Shown here: positions 8,138-17,004 of the stretch, in pieces
How the letters are laid out: each line of letters begins with the position of its first letter
How positions within the stretch are numbered: position 1 is the first letter of the stretch
Origin: Comamonadaceae bacterium
Lineage (GTDB): Bacteria > Pseudomonadota > Gammaproteobacteria > Burkholderiales > Burkholderiaceae_C
Direction of reading: 5' to 3'
DNA length: 45,865 bases
Assembly: GCA_947372495.1 (NCBI GenBank)
Contig: CANBTZ010000002.1
Coordinates: 1 to 45,865 of the forward strand
Translations under genes and position numbers: made by a program
Notes under the pieces: model-generated
The model's input: only the letters and a program-made list of their open reading frames with translations
What the model was told of the DNA's origin: nothing
Databases searched by the model: none

Positions 8138-10648
8138 ATGGTGTGCAACGTGCGGCTTTCATGGGGACCACTGGCCTGGGTGTTGGCGATGGGGTGCGTT
8201 GGCCAGGCAGCGTGGGGCCAAACTCAAACGGCGCAGCCGCAGGTGGTGAGCGTGATCTCTTCCTTGCCCTTGCCCGGTGTGGACCAGCCGCTGTCTGAAA
8301 TCGCAGCCGCCGTGCAAACGGCCACTGGCGCACAAATCGATGCCAGTCAGGCCGCCGATCTTGCCAGCTTCATGGACCAACACTTAGGTGGCGTGCATGT
8401 CAACGCAGTTCAGGGCAACCCCTTCCAGATGGATGTGAGCTACCGGGGGTTCAGCGCATCACCTTTGCTTGGCACGCCCCAGGGCCTGTCGGTTTACATG
8501 GACGGCGTTCGAGTGAACCAGCCCTTTGGCGATGTTGTGAGCTGGGATCTGGTGCCGCGAAGCGCCATCGGCAGTCTCACACTGATGCCCGGCTCCAACC
8601 CCATGTTTGGCTTGAACACCTTGGGGGGTGCTTTGTCAGTTCAGACCAAATCGGGGCTCACGCACCCAGGCACTTCCGTCACGGGCACGCTGGGCCAGTT
8701 CGGGCGGCGTTCGGCCGAGTTCGAGCACGGTGGGCGCAACGAGCAGGGGCTTCACTGGTTCGTTACCGGACAGGCCTACAACGAAGCGGGCTGGCGCGAT
8801 GCCTCGCCTTCGCAGGTGCGCCAGCTGTTCGGCAAGCTGGGCTATAAAAGTGGTGACACCGAAGTGGCACTGTCCCTTTCGCACGCTGACAACGCGCTCA
8901 CCGGCAACGGCATGCAAGAGTTTCGCATGCTGGCGCATGACCGCAGCAGCGTCTACACCCAGCCTGACCAGACCAACAACCTGGCTACGCAGGTCAATCT
9001 CACGGCCAAACACGCGTTCAGCGATGAATTGGTTTTTTCAGGCAATGCCTATGCCCGCACCGTGAGCACCCGCACCGTCAATGGCGACGTCAACGACAGA
9101 TCGCTCGACCAAGCGGTCTACCAATTGAGTGCAGCAGACCGCACCGCACTGCGCCAGGCAGGCTACGCCAACTACCCCAACAGCCCCAGCGGGGCCAGCG
9201 TCAGTAACACGCCTTTTCCCATGTGGCGGTGCATCGCACAGGCCTTGCAAGCCGATGAGCCCGCTGAGAAATGCACGGGCATGCTCAACCGCACCTACAC
9301 GTCGCAAAGCAACCACGGTTTTGCTGGCCAGTGGATTTGGCTCGCACCACTGGCTGGTCAGCGCAACCAGTTGACCGGTGGTTTGGCTTACGACAGCAAC
9401 CGCACCCGTTTTCAACAACTGGGCGAGCTAGGGTACATCAACCCCAACCGCAGCGTGACCGGGGTGAAAGCGTATGGCGACGGTGTGACCGGTGGCAATG
9501 TGGACGGGAAGGCTTTTGACAACCAGGTAGACCTGCGCGGTCAATCTACCACATGGAGCTTGTACGCCAGCGACACCTTGTCGTTGGCCGAGCGCTGGCA
9601 CCTGACGCTGTCAGCGCGCTACAACCACACCCATATCCGCAACAACGACCAAATCCGCCCTGGCGGGGACGCCGGATCGCTGGATGGCAACCAAGTGTTC
9701 AGTCGCTTGAACCCAGCACTGGGCTTGGCCTTTGCATTGAGCCGTGATGTTAGTGCGTATGCGGGCTACAACGAGGGAAGCCGTACCCCCACCTCGACCG
9801 AGTTGGGATGTGCCGATCCGGCCAGTCCCTGCAAACTGCCCAACGCCATGGCCGGTGACCCACCGCTGCGCCAAGTGGTCACCCGCACCTGGGAAGCGGG
9901 CTGGCGCGCCAAAGTGTCAGACCGCACCCAATGGACGGCAGGCGTGTTCCGTGCGGTCAGCACAGACGATATTTTGTTTGTCGCATCGGATACACAAAAC
10001 GGGTTTGGGTACTTCCGCAACTTTGGACAAACCAGGCGTCAGGGCTTGGAGCTGGGCGTGCAAAGCCGTCAGAGCGACTGGGCATTTGGCGGCCACTACA
10101 CCTGGCTTCAAGCGACATACCAAAGCCCTGAAACATTGGGTGGCTCGGCCAACAGCAGCAGCGATGCGAGCGCACCGGGTCTGGAGGGCCGCATCGCCGT
10201 GCGCCCCGGCGATGCGATCCCGCTGATTCCCCGGCACATCCTCAAGCTCCATGCCGACCACCAAATCAATGCGGCCTGGCGTGTTGGCACCAGCATGGTG
10301 GCCACCAGTGGCATGGTGGCACGGGGCAATGAAAACAACTTGCACCAGCCCGATGGCCTGAATTATTTGGGCTCAGGCCGCACCCCTGGGTATGCGGTGT
10401 TCAACCTTCATGTCCGCTACCAGCCCCGTATTGACAGCACTTGGACGCTCAACATCGCCAACCTGTTCAACACCGAGTACGCCACCGCAGCACAGCTGGG
10501 TGCCACGGCATTCAGCGCCAATGGCCAGCAGTTTGTGGCGCGGCCTTATGCCAAAGTCGGCAACGACTACCCCTTGCAAAACTCGATGTTTGTGGCCCCA
10601 GGCGCCCCCCGCACCGTCTGGCTGAGTCTGCGCCAGCGCTTTAACTGA
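8138..10648 (+). CDS. TonB-dependent outer-membrane receptor
   Basis: 836 aa; signal peptide, plug domain (SYRGFSASPLLGTPQGLSVYMDGVRVNQPFGDVVSWDLVPRSAIGSLTLMPGSNPMFGLNTLGGALSVQTK), beta-barrel ending in FN. Confidence 0.92.
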   Translation: MVCNVRLSWGPLAWVLAMGCVGQAAWGQTQTAQPQVVSVISSLPLPGVDQPLSEIAAAVQTATGAQIDASQAADLASFMDQHLGGVHVNAVQGNPFQMDVSYRGFSASPLLGTPQGLSVYMDGVRVNQPFGDVVSWDLVPRSAIGSLTLMPGSNPMFGLNTLGGALSVQTKSGLTHPGTSVTGTLGQFGRRSAEFEHGGRNEQGLHWFVTGQAYNEAGWRDASPSQVRQLFGKLGYKSGDTEVALSLSHADNALTGNGMQEFRMLAHDRSSVYTQPDQTNNLATQVNLTAKHAFSDELVFSGNAYARTVSTRTVNGDVNDRSLDQAVYQLSAADRTALRQAGYANYPNSPSGASVSNTPFPMWRCIAQALQADEPAEKCTGMLNRTYTSQSNHGFAGQWIWLAPLAGQRNQLTGGLAYDSNRTRFQQLGELGYINPNRSVTGVKAYGDGVTGGNVDGKAFDNQVDLRGQSTTWSLYASDTLSLAERWHLTLSARYNHTHIRNNDQIRPGGDAGSLDGNQVFSRLNPALGLAFALSRDVSAYAGYNEGSRTPTSTELGCADPASPCKLPNAMAGDPPLRQVVTRTWEAGWRAKVSDRTQWTAGVFRAVSTDDILFVASDTQNGFGYFRNFGQTRRQGLELGVQSRQSDWAFGGHYTWLQATYQSPETLGGSANSSSDASAPGLEGRIAVRPGDAIPLIPRHILKLHADHQINAAWRVGTSMVATSGMVARGNENNLHQPDGLNYLGSGRTPGYAVFNLHVRYQPRIDSTWTLNIANLFNTEYATAAQLGATAFSANGQQFVARPYAKVGNDYPLQNSMFVAPGAPRTVWLSLRQRFN

Positions 10649-11282
10649 CAGCGCGGGCGATGATGTGGTGGCGTTGTGCCAGGTGCACCAGCGCCGCTGA
10701 AGTGGTTGCACCCAGTTTGTCCCTGATCTGGGTTTGGTTGTTGGACACGGTTTTGAGACTCAGGTTGAGGAGCTGTGCGCATTCGGCGGCGGTGTGACCC
10801 AATGCCAGCAAACGCCAAATTTCAAGCTCGCGCAGCGTCAGGCTGGCCACACGATTCGCGCTGTCGTCTTTGGCCTCGCGCAGCCAACCGGGTGGCAAGT
10901 CTTCGCTCAGGTAAGGTTGCCTCGCCATTGAATCGCGCACGGCCTGCACCAGGTTGTCGGGCGGTGCGTTTTTGGTGACAAAACCCATGGCCCCGCCTTC
11001 GAGAGCGCTGCGCACCAAAGTCTGGCTGTCGTACATGCTGCACATCAACACCCGGGCCAAGGGGTCGCGCAGGCGGATTTTGCGCAGCAGCTCCAGCCCG
11101 CCTGTGCCGGGCATCGCGACATCAGAAACGGTGACGTCGGGCTGGTGAGCAACAAACGCGGCGTAGCCCTCTTGACCAGAGGCGACTTGCGCCACTACCG
11201 TTATGCCATCGGCTTGTTCCAACAGCCGCGAATAACCGGCGCGCACCACCGGATGGTCATCCACCAGCAGCACGCGGATCAT
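10641..11282 (-). CDS. NarL/LuxR-family response regulator
   Basis: MIRVLLVDDHPVVRAGYSRLLEQADG... receiver domain and C-terminal LTLRELEIWRLLALGHTAAECAQLLNLSLKTVSNNQTQIRDKL HTH. Confidence 0.92.
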   Translation of the reverse strand: MIRVLLVDDHPVVRAGYSRLLEQADGITVVAQVASGQEGYAAFVAHQPDVTVSDVAMPGTGGLELLRKIRLRDPLARVLMCSMYDSQTLVRSALEGGAMGFVTKNAPPDNLVQAVRDSMARQPYLSEDLPPGWLREAKDDSANRVASLTLRELEIWRLLALGHTAAECAQLLNLSLKTVSNNQTQIRDKLGATTSAALVHLAQRHHIIARAVS

Positions 11283-12235
11283 GAGTTCTCTTCTTTCAAG
11301 AGCCGGTCCAAAGGCAAGGTGGCCAGCACCCGCACGCCGGGCCCTGCGTCTTGCCAAGCAATGTCGCCGTGCAGGCTGGCCACACGCTCACGCATCCCTA
11401 TGCAGCCGAGACCGGATACAGGCAAGCCTTCAGCGGGCATGCCACAGCCGTTGTCTTCGATGCACAGCCGCAGCGTGTCGCTTTGCAAGACCACAGAAAC
11501 CTGCACTTGTGTGGCATCCGCATGCCGGGCCACATTGGTCAGTGCTTCCTGGGTGATGCGGTACAGGCTGATGCTGGCGTCATCATGCAGTGCAACGGGC
11601 AGGTGCTTGACCACAAAGGCGCAAGGCACACCACATTGCCCTTGCCAGCTGTTGCACAGCTCGTGCAAAGCGCTCTCCAAGCCCAGGCTGTCCAGTTGTG
11701 CCGGTCGCAGCCGGGTCAGCATGTCGCGCGCCAGGCGGTGCATGCGCTGTGCTACGGCATCCACGCGTTGCGCTGCGCTGACCACTTGCTCGGGTTGCGT
11801 ATGTGCGGCCTTGGCGATGTAAGTGGCCTCAATGCGCAATGCAGTGCAGGCCTGGCCTACCTCGTCATGAAGGTCACGCGCCAGCAATCGGCGTTCGTCC
11901 TCTTGTGCAGTGAAAAGGCTCTGGGTCAAGTCGCGGTTATGGGTCAGCAATTCAGACACGCGGGCTTGTGCGGCTTTGCGCTCGGTCAGCTCGGCTTGGG
12001 CATCGCCCACGCGCCGCCAAGCAAACCAGGCCAGACTCAGCGACAAGACCAGCAGCGTAATCGGCAATTCATCCAGCTGTAAGGCTTCGTGTTGTCGCAT
12101 CCAAGGCACCAGCCGCTCGGACAACTCCAGACGGGACGTCAGCAGGGCAAAGCCCAACACCACGGCCATTACGCGGGCGGCATCGCGCCATGGCCGTGAG
12201 CTCGCGTTGCGCAAATGAACGCCCATCGTTGCCAA
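11279..12235 (-). CDS. Membrane sensor histidine kinase (HisKA_3/NarX type)
   Basis: Two TM segments, LLARDLHDEVGQACTALRIEA H-box, RITQEALTNVARHADA and DNGCGMP ATPase motifs; 4-nt overlap with the response regulator. Confidence 0.9.
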   Translation of the reverse strand: MATMGVHLRNASSRPWRDAARVMAVVLGFALLTSRLELSERLVPWMRQHEALQLDELPITLLVLSLSLAWFAWRRVGDAQAELTERKAAQARVSELLTHNRDLTQSLFTAQEDERRLLARDLHDEVGQACTALRIEATYIAKAAHTQPEQVVSAAQRVDAVAQRMHRLARDMLTRLRPAQLDSLGLESALHELCNSWQGQCGVPCAFVVKHLPVALHDDASISLYRITQEALTNVARHADATQVQVSVVLQSDTLRLCIEDNGCGMPAEGLPVSGLGCIGMRERVASLHGDIAWQDAGPGVRVLATLPLDRLLKEENS

Positions 12236-12238
12236 ACC

Positions 12239-12841
12239 TCAAGCCTTGGGGTTTGGCGCAGCTTGCGATGCATGCCACATCCGTAAGAACACACCATCAC
12301 GACGCAGCGCATGCCAAAAGGCTGCGGCCACATGCAAGGCAAGCACGGTCATGAACACATAAGAGGCCCCCGCGTGCACGCAGCCCAAAAGCGCTTTCAG
12401 ATCGGAATTGGCTTGCCACAGTCGGGGCAACTGGGTGCCAAAAAACTTGATCGGGTAGGGCGTCAAGCTGGACCCCAAAAAACCACTCAGCGGCATGCCC
12501 AGCATGCAGGCATACAGCAGGGCATGAGAGGTGCCCGCGACCCGTTGTTGCCAGCGCGACATTGCTTGGGGCAGTTGTGGTCGTGCATGGGTGAGCCGCC
12601 ACAGACCGCGCAGCACGATCAGCAGGCCCAACACCAGGCCCACCGATTTGTGCCAGTTGAACCATTCGGCACGCAGCCCTGTCGGCGTCTTTGGGATGCC
12701 CTCCATCCAGAGGCCCAAAGCCAATTGGTAGATCAGGCCGATGGCCAACAGCCAGTGCAAGGCGATGGCCACCCGGTTGTAGCCCAGGCCGGTGGTGTTG
12801 GCTGCTGCTGCGTTGTCCGGCTGTTCAGTCAAGTGGTTCAT
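12239..12841 (-). CDS. Cytochrome b561 family protein
   Basis: YNRVAIALHWLLAIGLIYQLALGLWM...WFNWHKSVGLVLGLLIVLRGLWRL, four TM segments with conserved His. Confidence 0.9.
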   Translation of the reverse strand: MNHLTEQPDNAAAANTTGLGYNRVAIALHWLLAIGLIYQLALGLWMEGIPKTPTGLRAEWFNWHKSVGLVLGLLIVLRGLWRLTHARPQLPQAMSRWQQRVAGTSHALLYACMLGMPLSGFLGSSLTPYPIKFFGTQLPRLWQANSDLKALLGCVHAGASYVFMTVLALHVAAAFWHALRRDGVFLRMWHASQAAPNPKA

Positions 12842-12881
12842 TGGGGCAGTGTTCGGTTTGTCGGCGCGAGATCATTGTGGA

Positions 12882-13829
12882 TCAATTGGCTGCGGTGCCC
12901 CAGGGCAGTTTGCCTACCGCGATGCTTTTGAGTGATTCGAAAGTCTGAGCGTCCACCACGCCCACGGCGTGGCTGCGGCCTGCCGCAACATAGAGCTTTT
13001 TACCATCGCGGCTGATGGCCATGTTCCATGGGCGCTGGCCCACAGTGGCTTTGGCCACCACGGTGAAGCTTTGGGTGTCCACCACGGCCACGTTGGCATC
13101 ACCGCCGTTGCTCGCAAACAGCCATTGACCGCTCGGGTGCATGGCCAGGCCGTTGGTGCGCACGCCCACGGACAAGCGGCCTTTCACGCTGAGTGTGGGG
13201 ATGTCGATGGCCACCAACAGGTTGTCTATTTCAGCGGCCACGTAAGCGGTGCGGCCATCAGGGCTGAAGCTGATGCCTCTTGGCCGTTGGCCTACGCGCA
13301 CCGAACCGGTTTGGCGGCGTGTGGCCACATCCACCACGTCGAGTTGGTCGGCGTCTTCAGCCGAGACCAAAAGCATCTTTCCGTCGGGGCTGAACACTGC
13401 ATGCTCAGGATTTTTGCCTTTAACCGGGATGTTGGACTCAACCTTGAAGCTGCTGGTGGACACCAGGCTCACGCTGTTGCTGTCTTCATTGGCGATGGCC
13501 AACCACAGGCCATCGGGTGAGCAGTTCACGGCCTCGGGGGAGTTGCCCAAGGTGAGCGTCTTCACAATCTTATGGGTGCGGGTGTCGATGGCTTGCAACT
13601 GTGATTGGTGTTGGTTACTCACATACAGGTGCGGGTCATGGGCGCAGGTGGCCAAACCCCGGGGCTTGCCGCCCGTTGCAATGGTGGCCACGACTTGGTC
13701 GGTGTGGGAATCGATTACCGAGACATCGCCGCTGCCTTCGTTGGTGACAAAGATTTGGTCGCTGGCGTTGGCCAACGAGGACAGCGCAAAGCCAATGCTG
13801 ATGAACAGGAAAAAATGAGGCAGTTTCAT
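12882..13829 (-). CDS. YVTN/NHL-type beta-propeller protein of the PQQ-catabolism-associated type
   Basis: Signal peptide and repeated propeller blades (IFVTNEGSGDVSVIDSHTDQVVATIATGGKPRGLA; FSPDGRTAYVAAEIDNLLVAIDIPT). Start at MKLPHFF. Confidence 0.87.
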   Translation of the reverse strand: MKLPHFFLFISIGFALSSLANASDQIFVTNEGSGDVSVIDSHTDQVVATIATGGKPRGLATCAHDPHLYVSNQHQSQLQAIDTRTHKIVKTLTLGNSPEAVNCSPDGLWLAIANEDSNSVSLVSTSSFKVESNIPVKGKNPEHAVFSPDGKMLLVSAEDADQLDVVDVATRRQTGSVRVGQRPRGISFSPDGRTAYVAAEIDNLLVAIDIPTLSVKGRLSVGVRTNGLAMHPSGQWLFASNGGDANVAVVDTQSFTVVAKATVGQRPWNMAISRDGKKLYVAAGRSHAVGVVDAQTFESLKSIAVGKLPWGTAAN

Positions 13830-13982
13830 GGGGGCAACATCTCGGGCAGGGTCGGTCATAGGGGCTGGCGTTTTGGCAAGCGCGGCAGCCAACAGCGGTG
13901 CGGAGGCGCTGAACGCTTCGCACCACTGTAAAGCAAAAGAAGTTCTCGCCAGACACCTCGCAGACAGGGGAAATCCTCCTGT

Positions 13983-14021
13983 AAAAACAAGCAGTAGGGG
14001 CTGCGTTGACTTGGCAGTCCC
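13983..14021 (-). terminator. Probable terminator of the ModA-like gene
   Basis: Minus strand GGGACTGC-CAAGTCAAC-GCAGCCCC (one mismatch) followed by TACTGCTTGTTTTT. Confidence 0.5.
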
Positions 14022-14042
14022 AAAGATCTGCGGGTTTTTTGT
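14022..14042 (+). repeat. Right copy of the 21-bp exact direct repeat AAAGATCTGCGGGTTTTTTGT
   Basis: Identical to 2887-2907; abuts the stop codon of the minus-strand ModA-like gene. Confidence 0.85.
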
Positions 14043-14827
14043 TATTTGGCCGCCGGGTCCAACCCAGTGCTGCGCACAATGTCAGCCACGGCCGCAGACG
14101 TGAAAAAGCGGACCAGTTGCTTGGCCGCTTCAGCTTGCTCGGCGCCTTGCACCAGCGCCGACGAGAAGAAGATGGTTTGCTGCACAGCTTCGGGCAAAGT
14201 GCCCACGAAGTCGAGTTCCTTGAAGTAGATCAGCTCGCTGACTTGCTGAAAGCCCAGCTCGGCGTCGCCCCGTGCGACCACCGCACCCACGCGTTCGCTC
14301 ATGATCTTTTTGGCGGTTTTCTGCATCTGCTCGGCAATGCCCAGCTTGGGGAACAGCTCAGTAGACAGGTAGGTGCCGCTGGCGCTGGCCGAGTAGGCCA
14401 CCGACTTGGCGTTGAGCAGAGTCTGCTTGAGGGCTTCGACAGAGCTGATGTCGGGTTTGGGCGTGCCCTTGCGCACGGCCACGCCGATTTGCGAACGCGC
14501 CAGGTCCACGCGGCTGCCGGGCACGAGCTTGCCGTCTTTCATCAGGGCTTCGAGGCCGCCTTCGGACAGGATCACCAAATCGAACTTTTCGCCTCGCGCA
14601 AAGCGGCTGGGGATGGCGTCGGGCGCGTTGCCAATGGACGCACCGAACGCGCTGATGACCTTGTGGCCGCTGGCCGCTTCGTAGATGGGCACCAGCTTTT
14701 TATAGGCCTCGGTGAACGCGCCCGAAGTGATGACGCGGATTTCGGTGGCTTGTGCAGCCAAGGACGCGAAGGCCAGCAGGGCGCTGGCGAGCAGGTTGCG
14801 GCGGGTGACGGCGTTGTGCAGGGTCAT
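14042..14827 (-). CDS. ModA-like periplasmic substrate-binding protein
   Basis: Signal peptide, TEIRVITSGAFTEAYKKLVPIYEAASGHKVISAFGASIGNAPDAIPSRFARGEKFDLVILSEGGL. Confidence 0.82.
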   Translation of the reverse strand: MTLHNAVTRRNLLASALLAFASLAAQATEIRVITSGAFTEAYKKLVPIYEAASGHKVISAFGASIGNAPDAIPSRFARGEKFDLVILSEGGLEALMKDGKLVPGSRVDLARSQIGVAVRKGTPKPDISSVEALKQTLLNAKSVAYSASASGTYLSTELFPKLGIAEQMQKTAKKIMSERVGAVVARGDAELGFQQVSELIYFKELDFVGTLPEAVQQTIFFSSALVQGAEQAEAAKQLVRFFTSAAVADIVRSTGLDPAAK

Positions 14828-14848
14828 GTCGTGTCTTTGGGCAGTGGG

Positions 14849-15823
14849 TCAATCGACTGTGATCTTGCGGTCGCGGATCACGCGGCCCCAGGTGGCGGTT
14901 TCCTTGGCCATGTATTTGGCAAACTCATCGCGGGTGCTGGGCTGGGGTGTCAGGCCGTGGCTGTTGAGTTGTTCGATCACTTCGGGGTTCTTGAGCACCT
15001 TGACCAACTCGGTGTTCCAGCGGTCCAAAATGGCTTGTGGCACTTTGGACGAGGCCACAAAGGCATACCAGTTGGTGGCGGAAAAGCCGGGGAAGCCCGA
15101 CTCGGCGATGGTCGGAATTTTAGGGAAGGCGCTCAAGCGCATGGTGCCCGTGCTGGCCAAAGGGACCAGCTTGCCGCTTTCGATGTGTGGCAAGGCGGTG
15201 GACAGGGTCGAGTAATAAGCCGCCACGCGACCACCGATCATGTCTTGCATGGCAGGCGCGCCACCCTTGTAGGGCACATGCACGGTGTCGATGTTGGCCA
15301 TGTCGTTGAGCAATTCGCCGGCCAGGTGTGATGCCGAGCCCGCACCGGTCGATGCGAAATCGAGCTTGCCGGGGTTCTTTTTGGCGTAGGCAATGAATTC
15401 AGCAAAGGTCTTGATGCCGATCTGGTTATTCACCACCAGGATGTTCGGGAAGTTCACACCCATGGTGATGGGCGAGAGGTCTTTCACCGGGTCATAGGGC
15501 AGCTTCATCATGTGCGGCGCAATCGTCAGCGGACCGACCGAGCCAAACAAAATGACGCTGCCGTCCGCTGGCCCTTGGGCCGCAAACTGGTGCGCAATGT
15601 TGCCACCAGCGCCTGCTTTGTTGTCGATCACGACCGTGGCACCAATGTTCTCGCCCAGCTTCTTGGCGATGATGCGCGCGCCCGTGTCGGCCGCACCGCC
15701 CGCTGCAAAGCCGACCACCATGCTGATGGTCTTCTTGGGTGGGAAGGTTTGAGCCGAGGCATTCAAGCCGATGCAGGCCAGGGCCACGCAGGCCATGGCC
15801 TGGAGTGTGTTGCGTTTTGTCAT
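14849..15823 (-). CDS. Bug/TctC-family tripartite tricarboxylate transporter substrate-binding protein
   Basis: MTKRNTLQAMACVALACIGLNASAQTFPPKKTISMVVGFAAGGAADTGARIIAKKLGE...VVIDNKAGAGGNIA. Confidence 0.92.
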   Translation of the reverse strand: MTKRNTLQAMACVALACIGLNASAQTFPPKKTISMVVGFAAGGAADTGARIIAKKLGENIGATVVIDNKAGAGGNIAHQFAAQGPADGSVILFGSVGPLTIAPHMMKLPYDPVKDLSPITMGVNFPNILVVNNQIGIKTFAEFIAYAKKNPGKLDFASTGAGSASHLAGELLNDMANIDTVHVPYKGGAPAMQDMIGGRVAAYYSTLSTALPHIESGKLVPLASTGTMRLSAFPKIPTIAESGFPGFSATNWYAFVASSKVPQAILDRWNTELVKVLKNPEVIEQLNSHGLTPQPSTRDEFAKYMAKETATWGRVIRDRKITVD

Positions 15824-15840
15824 GCGGTTCTCCTCGGTGT

Positions 15841-17004
15841 TCAGTCGCTGCCCAGCCCGATGGGGTTGGGTTGTCGTTTCTCGACGGCATGGCGCAGCAA
15901 AGATGCTGTGCGGAAAATGCCGTGGGCAAATTTGTTGTAAGGCAAGGTGGCAAACAAGGCCATCACGGCGCCCAAGTGCACTGCCAACCAGGTGGGCATC
16001 GACGTGTGACCCCGCGCCAGCCACAGGCCCAGGCCGCTCACGCTGATCAGGAACAGAAGCGCGATGAAGCCCAGATCCATCGGTTTTTGCGCGGCGTCGC
16101 CTTGTTCAGGGTGGCGCTGCAGGTTCAGCTTGAGCAGGCCGACTGTGCCCATGGCCAGACTGATGCCGCCCACCACGCCCAGCAGTTTGGGCAGGCTGGG
16201 CAGGTCATAGGGCGCGGGCAGGTTCAGCGCGTAGTGGTAGAGCGTGGCCACGCTGGTGGCGGCAAAGCACAGCACGAAACCATAGAAGGTCAGGTGGTGT
16301 GCGCGTTTGCGCGACAGTGTGAAGGCATCGTCTTCGTTGTTGCAGCCTTCGCCATGGCCACCATCCAGGTACTTCAGGCGCAGCACATCGTGCGTGGCTT
16401 CTGCGGCCGCTGGCGTGGTGAGCGCTGCACCGCTGGTGGCTGGGGTGATGTCTTGCCAGAAGCGTCGCACACCCATGCCCAGGGCCAGCACCGCGAAGAG
16501 GAACACCGGGGCAAACAGGCTCACCAGCAGGTTGTGCGGGAAGATGCTGTAGAAGTTGCTGATGCCTGTTGTGTTCGTCTGCCCCTGCTGCGCCAGCCAC
16601 AAGAACAGCGCCAAGCCCGCAGCCAGTGCCAGGCTGAGCGTGAGCCCGTTGCGCTGGTACAGCTGACCCAAGGGCGCTGGCCAGGCGTAGTGCGCGTAAG
16701 TTTGGCCACGCACCTGCGCCATGACTTTGGGGATGTTCACCGCAAAGTCGTGCGGTGGTGCGTACTGGCAGGCGTGCAAGCAAGCGCCGCAGTTGTGGCA
16801 AAGGTTGGCCAGAAAGTGAATATCGGCCTGCGCAAACGAGAGGCGTCGCGTCATGGCCGGGAAGACCGCGCAAAAGCCTTCGCAATATCGGCAGGCATTG
16901 CAGATTTGCAACTGCCGCGCGGTTTCGCTCTCGGCTTCGGTGGGTGCCCATTGGCCGTTGGCCAGCGCCTTGGCTTCTTGTGTGAGCTGTTGCAGCGTGC
17001 TCAT
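15841..17004 (-). CDS. tcuB: TcuB-like Fe-S/membrane electron-transfer protein of tricarballylate utilisation
   Basis: [20 protein letters not shown] and [25 protein letters not shown] ferredoxin motifs, C-terminal TM segments. Confidence 0.88.
   Translation of the reverse strand: MSTLQQLTQEAKALANGQWAPTEAESETARQLQICNACRYCEGFCAVFPAMTRRLSFAQADIHFLANLCHNCGACLHACQYAPPHDFAVNIPKVMAQVRGQTYAHYAWPAPLGQLYQRNGLTLSLALAAGLALFLWLAQQGQTNTTGISNFYSIFPHNLLVSLFAPVFLFAVLALGMGVRRFWQDITPATSGAALTTPAAAEATHDVLRLKYLDGGHGEGCNNEDDAFTLSRKRAHHLTFYGFVLCFAATSVATLYHYALNLPAPYDLPSLPKLLGVVGGISLAMGTVGLLKLNLQRHPEQGDAAQKPMDLGFIALLFLISVSGLGLWLARGHTSMPTWLAVHLGAVMALFATLPYNKFAHGIFRTASLLRHAVEKRQPNPIGLGSD

Noticed and set aside
14006-15331. 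441-aa plus-strand ORF opposite the ModA-like and Bug genes
   Set aside because: Antisense shadow of two clear periplasmic-binding-protein genes.
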